Positions 1 to 9,023 of a stretch of 64,000 bases of DNA are shown in pieces (position 1 is the first letter of the stretch; each line of letters begins with the position of its first letter). The notes beneath the pieces are model-generated. The model made no database searches, was not told the origin of the DNA, and saw nothing but the letters and a program-made list of their open reading frames with translations. The position numbers and the translations under genes were made by a program. The DNA is from Oscillatoria acuminata PCC 6304 (lineage in GTDB: Bacteria > Cyanobacteriota > Cyanobacteriia > Cyanobacteriales > Laspinemataceae): assembly GCF_000317105.1 (NCBI RefSeq), contig NC_019693.1:5023227-5087226 (forward strand), written 5' to 3'.

Positions 1-2447
1 CCAATTTTTACCAAATCCTCCATTCGTTCAAAATCCGTATTGATGTAAGCGGCATAAGCCCCTTGGATATGCAGCTTGAGGGTGGTTGAATAATCAGTTT
101 CCCAGCTTCCTTCTCCTAACAGTCTCAATCCGACCTGAAAATAGGTATCAGCCAATTCATAAGCATTGGCTGATAGTGCTTTCTGCCCTGCCCTTAAATT
201 TAAGCGGACTAACTTAATTTGTTGTTCAGGACTGGTTATCAATTCACAACTATAGTTTAAATGATTGACAATCTCGAAAAGACTTTCCTCTATAGTTTCA
301 GGCGGAGTATTCCTTAACAAGAGGTCAGCAATTTGCCAATGAGTTTCTTTTTTGCGGTTTTCTGGAATCAGCGAGTAAGCCGCTTGTTGGACGCGATCGT
401 GCAAAAACTGGTAGCAGACTTTTCCCCCATTACGAGGTTCTCTAACCCGGGACAGTGTATGAGTTTTGTTTAAAGGAAGAATCAATTCTTCTTGAATGGC
501 TTCCCACAAATCTCGACTCGTCAAATGAGGCGATCGCTCATTGACAATGGAGAGCATTTCTATATCAAAAGAGTTGCCGATACAAGCTGCTAATTTTAAA
601 GCTGTTTGAGTTTTGGGCTGCAATTTTTGAATTTTGCGAACCATTAACTCCACGACATTCTCGGTGATACCGATTTTTTCAATTTGGCTGATTTGCCAAT
701 CCCAACTCCCTTTTTCCCAATTGAATGTTAATAACTGGTCTTGTTCTAAAGATTTTAAAACCTGGGTCAAGAAAAAAGGATTTCCCTGAGTTTTCTTGAA
801 AATCAGCTTGGCTAGACTAAAAGATTTGGCTGTCGTACAATTTAACGTTTCTGCCAGCAAATCATTGACATGATGAACATTCAAGGGGGTGAGATTGATT
901 TCGGTCCCGGGGACCTGTGTATTTTTAATTTCCTGCAATGTCAACCCCACAGGATGAGTCGCGGTGACTTCATTATCTCGATAAGAAGCAATCATCAATA
1001 AGTGATGATTTTGAGTATCAGTAATAACGCGCTTAATTAGTTCCAGCGAGGCTAAATCTGCCCACTGTAAATCATCAATAAAGAGAATCAGGGGATGTTC
1101 TTCTTGCGTGAAAATATTGACAAACTTTTGAAACACTAAATTAAACCGATTTTGAGATTCCGTCGGAGGTAGGGATACCAATGCCGGTTGAGGGCCGATA
1201 ATCAGTTCTACTTCAGGAATCACTTCGATAATCACCTGGGAATTTTCTCCGATCGCCCCTAATATTTTCTGTTTCCAGGCTTTAATCTGGGCTTCATGGT
1301 CACTGAGTAATTGCCGGACGAGAGCGGCAAAGGCTTGAATCACCGCAGCATAGGGAATATTGAGCTTAAATTGGTCAAATTTGCCGCTAATAAAATAGCC
1401 GCGATGTTTCACCAAAGGTTTCTGAGTTTCCTGCACTAAAGCGGATTTACCGACCCCAGAATACCCGGAAATCAGAATCAGTTCAGTCGCCCCCCCACAG
1501 ACTCGCTCAAAAGCCGATAAAACTTGCGCCCTCTCCCAATCCCTTCCATAGAGTTTTTGAGGAATTTCTAATTTACCGGAAAAGTCTTTTTCTCCCAACT
1601 TGAACTCATCAATTTTCCCCTGTTCTTGCCATTGTTTTAGGCAATATTCCAAATCAAATTTTAACCCCAACCCACTTTGATAACGGGTTTCTGCGGTTTT
1701 TGTTAATAATTTCATCACCAGGTTAGAAACTGCGATGGGAATCTCCGGAACCCGTTCATTGGGGGGAACGGGCATCCGGGCAATATGACAGTGAACGAGT
1801 TCGATCGCCTCCTCGGTTTGATAAGGCAATTCCCCCGTGAGCATTTCATAAAAAGTTACTCCTAACGAGTAAAAATCCGTGCGATAGTCGATCGCCCGAT
1901 TCATCCGCCCGGTTTGTTCTGGGGACATATAGGCGAGGGTTCCTTCCAGACTATTGGGATGCACCGCAGCAGCCGTTTCTCTCGACAACTGGGAGGCGAT
2001 CGCAAAATCAATTAACTGCACCTTTAAACTTTGAGGATGAATAATAATATTACTGGGTTTAATATCTTTATGAATAATGTGACGTTGATGAATTTCTCCT
2101 AAAGTTTGGGCCAATTGAATCCCTAAGTTTAAAAACATTTCCAGGTTTAATCGCTGTTGGTTTAAAAATGTTTTTAGAGAAATTCCCCCGGTATCGGGCA
2201 GCACCAAAACCGGCAGGTTACTGCTGATTTCCAGCCTTAATGGCTCAATGATTCCCCCTAACTTTAAATGTTTGGTCATCTCATATTCGTGATGGAGTTG
2301 AGCGATATCCGTTGGACTGGGATACTCCGTCCCCAAGGCTTTTAAAATCACCGGCAACCCATCCGCCTCTCGAATACCTCGATATACCACCCGCTTACTA
2401 TTGCGGTAAATTTCTTCACCTATTTGATAGCCACTTAGTTCAATCAT
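1..2447 (-). CDS. Ser/Thr kinase / AAA ATPase / probable histidine kinase giant protein, N-terminal part (cut by window edge)
   Basis: The gene starts at ATG 2447 and runs off the left edge, so only about 815 N-terminal residues are visible. Residues 1 to about 265 form a protein-kinase fold: Lys in LPVILKAL, the catalytic loop as IIHKDIKPSN near residue 124, and the metal loop as IDFAIA near 146, so the usual DFG reads DFA. An AAA ATPase follows, with Walker A GYSGVGKSAL near residue 325 and Walker B LILFIDDLQWAD near 455, then a helical repeat region. In cyanobacteria this order normally continues into GAF and histidine kinase domains (1700-2000 aa in total). That part is inferred and not seen. 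It would be a large cytosolic signal integrator; its input is unknown. Confidence 0.9.
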   Translation of the reverse strand, partial: MIELSGYQIGEEIYRNSKRVVYRGIREADGLPVILKALGTEYPSPTDIAQLHHEYEMTKHLKLGGIIEPLRLEISSNLPVLVLPDTGGISLKTFLNQQRLNLEMFLNLGIQLAQTLGEIHQRHIIHKDIKPSNIIIHPQSLKVQLIDFAIASQLSRETAAAVHPNSLEGTLAYMSPEQTGRMNRAIDYRTDFYSLGVTFYEMLTGELPYQTEEAIELVHCHIARMPVPPNERVPEIPIAVSNLVMKLLTKTAETRYQSGLGLKFDLEYCLKQWQEQGKIDEFKLGEKDFSGKLEIPQKLYGRDWERAQVLSAFERVCGGATELILISGYSGVGKSALVQETQKPLVKHRGYFISGKFDQFKLNIPYAAVIQAFAALVRQLLSDHEAQIKAWKQKILGAIGENSQVIIEVIPEVELIIGPQPALVSLPPTESQNRFNLVFQKFVNIFTQEEHPLILFIDDLQWADLASLELIKRVITDTQNHHLLMIASYRDNEVTATHPVGLTLQEIKNTQVPGTEINLTPLNVHHVNDLLAETLNCTTAKSFSLAKLIFKKTQGNPFFLTQVLKSLEQDQLLTFNWEKGSWDWQISQIEKIGITENVVELMVRKIQKLQPKTQTALKLAACIGNSFDIEMLSIVNERSPHLTSRDLWEAIQEELILPLNKTHTLSRVREPRNGGKVCYQFLHDRVQQAAYSLIPENRKKETHWQIADLLLRNTPPETIEESLFEIVNHLNYSCELITSPEQQIKLVRLNLRAGQKALSANAYELADTYFQVGLRLLGEGSWETDYSTTLKLHIQGAYAAYINTDFERMEDLVKI

Positions 2448-3150
2448 GCTTTTCTCCCCTTTTACTCCTGTTAAAAAATGTTAATTTGTATAGGTTGATA
2501 CAGACAAATTAATTTCTCAAGTTTAACCGATGTGTTACTTGGATGAAGTTTATTTAATTTACGCTCAAAAATGAATTAAGTTCCCAATTTGAAAATAAAT
2601 TAAGACAAAGGTTGTCCCAATTTGTGGAATGATAGCACCCGGTCAGATATTTCTATAAGTTTAACATCTCGGAGAAACCGGCTTGAAGCGGTGCCCGATG
2701 AAACAAGCGGCCCCTGTGTTACGGGATATCCTCAATCAGGGGTTGCTACTGAAAGCCTCAGAGAACTAAAACCGTGCAATATGGGCAACATAAGGCTTAT
2801 AGGGGAACTCCATAAAATAAAATCTCCAAAAAACCCGCACCCTCAAGGGTCTGGCTCCACAGACGAAGCCCGCCTGCGCGGGCTAATACAGTCAATTTAG
2901 GGGATTGCAAAATATAAATCATCCAACCGTTCAACTGAAAAGAAGATCAATGTAGGGGCTACTTGATCCCTCAGCAACCAGTCAGGTGTTAGCAACCCTG
3001 GTACATTGGGTTGTAATTGTTCTGGAGCAAACGGGTATAGGGAAGTGGGATAAACAATATGATAAAATCATTACCCTGTTTCCCTCCGCCACTCCACCGA
3101 CCCAATACGATAATAAAACCCCCTAATCAAACCACCCATTTTTACAGATT
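2448..3150. other. Intergenic region with repeat and possible mobile-element remnants
   Basis: No convincing gene lies here. A 92-codon open frame at 2622-2900 has no recognisable fold and looks like a decayed mobile-element edge. From about 2802 the DNA matches the ends of the terminal-repeat element at 40049-40219. The 3' part (2941-3150) shows nothing further except a possible promoter region for the small gene at 3151. Confidence 0.5.
2802..2940 (+). repeat. Partial copies of a terminal-repeat element (ends only)
   Basis: Two element ends lie in the same orientation. One begins at 2802 (GGGGAACTCCATAAAATAAA) and one at 2900 (GGGGATTGCAAAATATAAAT). Both resemble the two opposed ends of the element at 40049-40219, where they form an imperfect inverted repeat. 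Here no right-hand partner is visible, so these look like truncated or rearranged copies. Confidence 0.5.
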
Positions 3151-3534
3151 ATGGAAGATTCTAAACTTTTGGAAATTTTGCAGGAATTGGTCCAAATTAC
3201 CAGCGGTCATACTCCATCTGAAGAGACTTTGGAAGAGTTGCAGGATGTGATTGAAAATAGCGATTTGGACCATCCTGAAAAGGTTCCGGATTGGTTGCTG
3301 GATCTCTTGAGCGGGTTAGTGGAAAAACGGATTATCTCCTCTTCTAAACAAACGGTTGCCGCCAAAACGGGTGGGTCTTCTTATAATTTTCTAGTGGAAC
3401 TGGCTGATGTAATTGATGTGAACTGGCTAGAGTTTGGGGAATATTTTTTGATGCAGTTTCCTGCCATTGGGTTGGAGGGCAAAGTTTCGATTGAAGAAGG
3501 CACTTACGCCGTTCGTCCGATCGCAGAAACCTAA
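3151..3534 (+). CDS. Conserved-looking hypothetical acidic protein
   Basis: This 127-aa acidic protein has no signal peptide or membrane segment and I do not recognise its family. The N-terminal 60 residues are strongly helical and Glu/Leu-rich. A hydrophobic helix (YNFLVELADVIDVNWLEF) follows near residue 78, and the end is short and beta-like. It is convergent with the GGDEF-EAL gene, with only 72 bp between stops. A longer overlapping frame starting at 3059 is a different frame and less protein-like. Codon use and HIP1 sites look native. Function unknown. Confidence 0.65.
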   Translation: MEDSKLLEILQELVQITSGHTPSEETLEELQDVIENSDLDHPEKVPDWLLDLLSGLVEKRIISSSKQTVAAKTGGSSYNFLVELADVIDVNWLEFGEYFLMQFPAIGLEGKVSIEEGTYAVRPIAET

Positions 3535-3606
3535 AAGGCGATCGCACTCTATCCGCGTTCCTCACCCGGTGTCATTCGAGTTCAAATTCCGCCCCAATTC
3601 ACCCCG

Positions 3607-6600
3607 TTAAATTGGAACCTCTTGCTGTAGGCACATTCGCTGTAACAGTTGGGTGGCATCTTCCGAGGATAAGGGACGACTGAAGAAATAGCCTTGAATT
3701 TCTTCACAGTCTAGCATTCGTAAGCAATCAAATTGTTCCTGAGTTTCCACTCCTTCGGCCACCACGTTCAAATCTAACCCATGTCCCAAGGCAATCACCG
3801 CACGGGCGATCGCAATATCTGCCGGTTCTACAGTCAAATCCTTCACAAACGAGCGGTCTATTTTTAATGTATGGAGAGGAAACTGTTTCAGATAACTCAA
3901 AGAAGAATATCCCGTCCCAAAATCATCCAGGGCAATATTCACCCCCATTTGTTCTAACTCCCGTAACAACTGGCGGGTAAAGTCCACATCCAGCATAGCG
4001 GCAGTTTCCGTAATTTCTAGAGTTAAATACCGGGCCTCTAACCCAGTTTCCTCTAAGATTTGAGCAACTTTTTGGACTAAATCCGGTTGTTGGAACTGTC
4101 GGACGGAGAGATTCACCGCTATAGGTATCGCCGATAAACCCGCCTCAATCCAGATTTTATTTTGACGACAAGCGGTGTTTAAAACCCATTCTCCAATGGG
4201 CTTAATCAACCCCGTTTCTTCCGCAAGAGGAATAAATTTTACCGGGGGAACTAAGCCTAATTCAGGATGGTTCCAGCGGACTAATGCCTCCATCCCCTTA
4301 ATTTCTCCAGTTTTAATATTCACCTTGGGCTGATAGTTGAGCATGAATTCGCCCCGTTCTAATGCCCGGTGGAGTCGGTTTTCCAATTCTAATAACTCAC
4401 TAGCAAGGACATCGAAAGAGGGGGTATAAACTTCATAAGTATTTCGACCTTTTTCCTTAGCTCGATAGAGGGCAGAATCAGCGTGTTTGATGAGAGTTTC
4501 CCCATCCTCTCCATGTTGGGGATAGAGGGCAATCCCAATACTGGTACTGATATGAAGGTGGTGATTTTCGATGAAAAAAGCCGGTTTTAAGGTGTGGATA
4601 ATCTCTTCGGCAATTTTTGTTGCGGCAATCCGGGAAGACACTTGGGGAAGGATGATGGTAAATTCATCTCCCCCCCATCGGGCGATGATATTCGGGTCTC
4701 CCAAGGTGGCTTTGAGTCGGGCGGCTACTCCTTGTAATAATTTATCCCCGATCGCATGACCAAGGGTATCGTTAATTGTCTTAAACCGATCCAAATCCAG
4801 GAACATCACCGCCACCGGACTGGCCTGATTTTTGGCCTGTTCCAAGACCTCCCCTAAGCACTCATTTAATAAATTTCGGTTGGGTAAATCCGTGAGGGAA
4901 TCGTGAAAGGCTTGATAGCGAATGTGCTGTTCAGCGCGAGTTGCCTCGGTGATATCCCGAAAGCTAAAAACTCGTCCCACGGTACAATTCCCAACCATCT
5001 GCGGGCGAGAATAACACTCTAAAATTCTCCCTTCTTTAAATTCCAGGGTATCCCAAAATTCCAGATTGGGGGAGACTCGCCATTTCCTAATTTGACTGAA
5101 GCAGTTTTGAGGCTGTTTTAACTGAGGCCATAAAATTTTTAACCCTTGCTTAAAGCTCCCCTCTGTTAGCCATGCCGGAGAAATATTCAATAGTTCAACA
5201 AATTTCTGGTTATAGCTGGTGATCTGCCCATCCTGGTCGATCGCCAAAATTGCATCCGCTGTAGATTCGAGGGTAGCCTGTAATAAAGACAGAGATTTTT
5301 CCAAACGTTCTTCAGCTTGTTTGCGTTGAGTGATATCTTCCACCGTGCCTTCATACCCAATAATTTTGCCCTCCGGGTTGCGAATAACTCGGGCATTTTC
5401 CGAAATCCAAATGATGCTCCCATCTTTGCGATATACCTGGGATTCAAAGTTCCAAAAGGCATCACTTTGTTGGAGGAGATAGACAAATTGGCTGCGGCGA
5501 TTTTTGTCTACATAGACCTGAGATTCAATATTATTAACGGTGGTTATTAGTTCTTCTGGTCCATCATAGCCGTAGATTTGGGCTAACATGGGATTAACGG
5601 TGATGTAACGTCCCTTGAGGGTACTTTGAAAAATTCCTTCTACGGCATTTTCAAAGATGCTGCGATATTTTTGTTCCGCTTGCTTTTGTTCAGCTTGAGC
5701 CTGTTGGAGTTCAATTAGAGTTTTCTGAAGTTCTTCACTGCGTGCTGCAGCGATCGCCATCAGGTATCGTTCTCGTTCGGCTTGTTCTCGTCGGGCATCC
5801 ATGATGCTCAGGGTATGGGCATTCCACCCGATCGCCGTCGCTAACAGGAGGGTATTTAATACGCTTAATAAGGCAATTCCCACCCCGCGATCGTAGAGGT
5901 TCAATTGAGTCCCTTGGAGAATTAATCCCCCCAACAGAGGGGGCAGAACTAAGGCAGAGATCGCCTGGGGTTGCATGAGCAAGCGAAAGGCGCGATCGCT
6001 GGTCAATAAGGCGACGGGTCCCTGGTCCGGGTTCGCTAACAACACCCCCACAGAAAGTAATATAAAGCCTATACTTGTATGCAATGCCATTTCGGTACTG
6101 CGTCCGAGACCATAAAATGCAGAAATACCATATAGATAACCCAGTAATCCTAAAAAGGCGACTGCCCAAGCGATTACACTCAAATACTGGGCAATTCGAT
6201 AGCGTTTTTGTTGGGAAAAAACCAGAGCAAAACCCAACAAGACAAAATTAAAGGCCGTATTAGGAGCCATCCGCCCCGGTACCGAAGTCCCCACCGCATT
6301 GGCTCCTTCTTGAAAGAGCCATTGATCAATGCCAAAATTGACATTCACAATATACTGAATAAGGGTAAGTACCCCAATCAGAATAGTTAAGTAAGATAAG
6401 GTAGGCAGGATTGAAGTCACCAGATCAGCCACTGGTTTGAGAATGCCTCTCCCCCTCTTATTCCAGGTTTCTAGCCCCTTGCTCTGCGGTGATTTGTCCC
6501 CGGATTGGGAATTTTTTTTACGTCCCAATTGCCACAGAGAAAGACCGCACAGAATAAAACTAATGGCGGTATTTGCTTTCATCGTCACGAGCCCAGGCAA

Positions 6601-6783
6601 AACACTTTTGAGGAGGGGAATATTGAAAATCCAGCCCAGTAGAACAATCAAGCCAATCAGGGTCACGGCAATACTCATCCGCTGAGAAACGGATAGCAGG
6701 GATGAGATCGCACGGGGGGTTGTAGGTGGCTTGGAATATCGAAGTACCATTTCTAGTTGCCCGCCTCTATATTGAGTCAGCAT
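3607..6783 (-). CDS. Membrane-anchored PAS-PAS-GGDEF-EAL protein (c-di-GMP turnover)
   Basis: This 1058-aa protein would make or degrade cyclic di-GMP at the membrane. Residues 30-325 hold about eight hydrophobic segments forming a sensor of unknown ligand. A Gln/Glu-rich coiled coil follows (335-370), then two PAS domains (about 370-490 and 495-620). The GGDEF domain has its active site intact (RWGGDEF, near residue 708), but the Arg-x-x-Asp inhibitory site normally five residues before it is not recognisable. The EAL domain keeps MEALVRW near residue 838 and the later DDFGTGYSSLSYL loop, so both activities are plausible. It heads a minus-strand signalling region with two histidine kinases upstream. 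Which activity dominates cannot be read from sequence. Confidence 0.92.
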   Translation of the reverse strand: MLTQYRGGQLEMVLRYSKPPTTPRAISSLLSVSQRMSIAVTLIGLIVLLGWIFNIPLLKSVLPGLVTMKANTAISFILCGLSLWQLGRKKNSQSGDKSPQSKGLETWNKRGRGILKPVADLVTSILPTLSYLTILIGVLTLIQYIVNVNFGIDQWLFQEGANAVGTSVPGRMAPNTAFNFVLLGFALVFSQQKRYRIAQYLSVIAWAVAFLGLLGYLYGISAFYGLGRSTEMALHTSIGFILLSVGVLLANPDQGPVALLTSDRAFRLLMQPQAISALVLPPLLGGLILQGTQLNLYDRGVGIALLSVLNTLLLATAIGWNAHTLSIMDARREQAERERYLMAIAAARSEELQKTLIELQQAQAEQKQAEQKYRSIFENAVEGIFQSTLKGRYITVNPMLAQIYGYDGPEELITTVNNIESQVYVDKNRRSQFVYLLQQSDAFWNFESQVYRKDGSIIWISENARVIRNPEGKIIGYEGTVEDITQRKQAEERLEKSLSLLQATLESTADAILAIDQDGQITSYNQKFVELLNISPAWLTEGSFKQGLKILWPQLKQPQNCFSQIRKWRVSPNLEFWDTLEFKEGRILECYSRPQMVGNCTVGRVFSFRDITEATRAEQHIRYQAFHDSLTDLPNRNLLNECLGEVLEQAKNQASPVAVMFLDLDRFKTINDTLGHAIGDKLLQGVAARLKATLGDPNIIARWGGDEFTIILPQVSSRIAATKIAEEIIHTLKPAFFIENHHLHISTSIGIALYPQHGEDGETLIKHADSALYRAKEKGRNTYEVYTPSFDVLASELLELENRLHRALERGEFMLNYQPKVNIKTGEIKGMEALVRWNHPELGLVPPVKFIPLAEETGLIKPIGEWVLNTACRQNKIWIEAGLSAIPIAVNLSVRQFQQPDLVQKVAQILEETGLEARYLTLEITETAAMLDVDFTRQLLRELEQMGVNIALDDFGTGYSSLSYLKQFPLHTLKIDRSFVKDLTVEPADIAIARAVIALGHGLDLNVVAEGVETQEQFDCLRMLDCEEIQGYFFSRPLSSEDATQLLQRMCLQQEVPI

Positions 6784-6935
6784 TTTCTAATTATCCTTAT
6801 TTTTCAGACTAAATTTACTCCAACTTCAAAAAGCGGCGGTCACCCGTCTCCTGTTTTAGACTGTACCGGATCCAGGCACCAGCAGTTCTGTAGTCTATTT
6901 AGCAGTTTTTATGTTTTTTTTATGTTTTTATAAAC

Positions 6936-6962
6936 ACAAAAGGGGAAGGTCACCCCTTTTGT
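6936..6962. terminator. Perfect 10-bp hairpin, candidate terminator
   Basis: ACAAAAGGGG and CCCCTTTTGT pair around a 7-nt loop. It lies about 190 bp beyond the stop of the PilJ-type kinase at 7150. On the minus strand the stem is followed by an AT-rich rather than a clean U-rich stretch, so terminator function is only probable. On the plus strand a T-rich stretch precedes it. Confidence 0.45.
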
Positions 6963-7149
6963 CAAGTAATCCAGGAGCAACCGCATAAATTTATGTCAAT
7001 AATCCTGGGCGCAATCCCCTCCAGATAAAGGGTCAAAATATCAAACCACTGAGCTAGGACAATCGCCACTACAAATCTCCCCTTTCTGAATTGCCCAGTT
7101 AAATCCCCGTGAGTTGAATCCCAACTCTGTTTAAGAGCAATTTTTGGAA

Positions 7150-8676
7150 TTACGCTTGAAGGAGCTTTTCACTTCGGCAAGCTGGTTTAGCGGGCAGTTC
7201 AATCCAAAACTCTGTCCCCTGACCGGGGGTGGACCTACAATGAATCTGACCCCCATGCTTTTCCACAACAATTTGATGACTAATGGACAACCCTAACCCC
7301 GTTCCTTTTCCTACGGGTTTAGTTGTAAAAAAGGGGTGAAATAGGGAAGAGAGGACCTCGGAACTCATGCCCGCGCCATTATCAGAAATTTGAATCACCA
7401 CCTGTTCACTCTCGCTCAAGTGAGTGCGAATGTGAATTGTGGGAAGGAACTCATCCGGACTGGAAAGGGGCGAGGATAGCATCTGTTCTTCCCCTAATCT
7501 CGACTCTTCGTTCCCCTCCCCCCAATCTCCCCGTTTCATTTCCAACGCATCAATGGCATTTCCAATTAAATTCATAAAGACTTGATTAAGCTGACAGGGA
7601 AATCCTTCAATCGGGGTAATTTTCCCATAGTCTTTGACGATATTGATGGACTGTCTTTTCCCATTTGCTTTGAGGCGATTTTGTAAAATTAACAGGGTGT
7701 TTTCAATGCCTTCATGAATATTCACTTGTTTCATGACTGCTTCATCTTTTCGAGAAAAATTTCGCAAAGATAGCACTAATTGATGCATTGAATCCGACCC
7801 TATTTTAATCGAAGACAAGGTTTTAGGTAAATCATTTCTAATAAAATTAAAATCAATTTCTTCCAGATATTCCGCTAGATCGGGGCTAGGATTCGGATAG
7901 TCTTGTTGGTACCGTTCGATGAGTTCCAGCAATTCTTGAACATAAGCGATCGCATGATTGACATTCCCATAAATAAAGCTCACGGGATTGTTCAGTTCAT
8001 GGGCGACACTGGCTAGGAGTTGGCCTAAGCTGGACATTTTTTCGCTCTGAATCAGGCGATCTTGGGCATTTTTCAACTCCCCAAGAGCTTGTTCTAATTC
8101 GGCGGCTTGAGACCGAGCTAGGGTGGCTGCAATCTGGCTTTGACGATAGAGTTCCGCTTGCTGACGGGCGATCGCCTCTTGTTGGCGGTTACTTTCAAGT
8201 TGATATTGACTGACGATCGCATCTAAGTCATCGAGCAAGGGTCCACTCGCTTCATCCAGAATGTAACGCAGATGGGGATTTTCCGGGGTCAATTCCCCAT
8301 CTGCTGCGGCGATCGCCTGGTGGACTGCGGCAATATAGGCTTTAATTTTCCGATCTAAATCAATTGGGGGCTCAAAGTACATAGATTTGACCGTTGCCGA
8401 GGGATGTCCCGGTAATTGCAAAGCTGCATCCCCATAAATCAGCCCATTATGGGATTTTTCCATCAAGGTGATGGTTTTTCGCAAAGCCGAACGCCATTTT
8501 GTTTTATCTTCCGGTGTCTGAGACCGCTCTAGTTGCAAGGCAAAGAGTGCGGTGCGTTGAGACAACATTCGCTGGCGACCACTGATATTGACTACTGCCG
8601 CATTAATTTCTCGCATAGTTTCTATCTCAGTCATCTCAAAACAGTTGGTCAAACCGAACACGGCTTTTGACTCCAC
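7150..8676 (-). CDS. PilJ-type sensor histidine kinase
   Basis: This 508-aa soluble-looking kinase starts with a PilJ-like four-helix sensor (SGRQRMLSQRTALFALQLER, residues about 32-51), a domain known from nitrate/type IV pilus-type sensors. A coiled coil spans about 165-225. The dimerisation/phosphoacceptor domain carries the His in SVAHELNNPVSF near residue 227. The ATPase domain has FMNLIGNAIDALE, DNGAGM and GKGTGLGLS, so it should be an active kinase. No receiver or transmembrane span is seen. The first in-frame start is GTG at 8676; ATG at 8634 (MTEIETMRE) is a plausible alternative. Its catalytic core closely resembles that of the next kinase upstream (9024-11963), suggesting related origin. 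The cognate regulator is unknown. Confidence 0.9.
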   Translation of the reverse strand: MESKAVFGLTNCFEMTEIETMREINAAVVNISGRQRMLSQRTALFALQLERSQTPEDKTKWRSALRKTITLMEKSHNGLIYGDAALQLPGHPSATVKSMYFEPPIDLDRKIKAYIAAVHQAIAAADGELTPENPHLRYILDEASGPLLDDLDAIVSQYQLESNRQQEAIARQQAELYRQSQIAATLARSQAAELEQALGELKNAQDRLIQSEKMSSLGQLLASVAHELNNPVSFIYGNVNHAIAYVQELLELIERYQQDYPNPSPDLAEYLEEIDFNFIRNDLPKTLSSIKIGSDSMHQLVLSLRNFSRKDEAVMKQVNIHEGIENTLLILQNRLKANGKRQSINIVKDYGKITPIEGFPCQLNQVFMNLIGNAIDALEMKRGDWGEGNEESRLGEEQMLSSPLSSPDEFLPTIHIRTHLSESEQVVIQISDNGAGMSSEVLSSLFHPFFTTKPVGKGTGLGLSISHQIVVEKHGGQIHCRSTPGQGTEFWIELPAKPACRSEKLLQA

Positions 8677-9023
8677 ATCTAGTAAATAGAGCTTTTTTAA
8701 CCCTACTGGACTGACGCATTACCTTTATATTTGTAGCGGTGATTCGTGAACCCCCCCTACCTTGAGGGTAGGCGCACAGAATATGCGTAAAGTCCTCCCC
8801 TAAATCTTTTTTATGCCGATTCAGGGAATGAGTTTGTAGTTGAAGCTACAGACTTTTCACCTTATACTATTTTTTTTGTTAATTTATGTTATGTTTACAT
8901 AACGTTTTTTAAAGTTCCCCCCCCCCTAAAAAATACTCCAACATCCCCCAGACGACCGCACTTAAGTCGGGAAGATGGGCGAGATGACTTCGGTTTCTGG
9001 CGCTCCAGCAATCCCAAGGCGAA
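8677..9023. other. Intergenic region with hairpins and a C-run
   Basis: No gene is visible. It contains a short hairpin (CCTACC-TTGA-GGGTAGG, about 8757-8773), an inverted repeat GTTATG-TTTA-CATAAC at 8888-8903, and an uninterrupted run of about ten C. The inverted repeat is followed by T6 on the plus strand, where no gene ends nearby. It separates two minus-strand histidine kinase genes. Confidence 0.4.

Noticed and set aside
2622-2900. 92-codon frame on the plus strand
   Set aside because: No recognisable fold, runs into a repeat end, and contains HGT-like remnant sequence only; kept as a possible mobile-element edge, not a gene.
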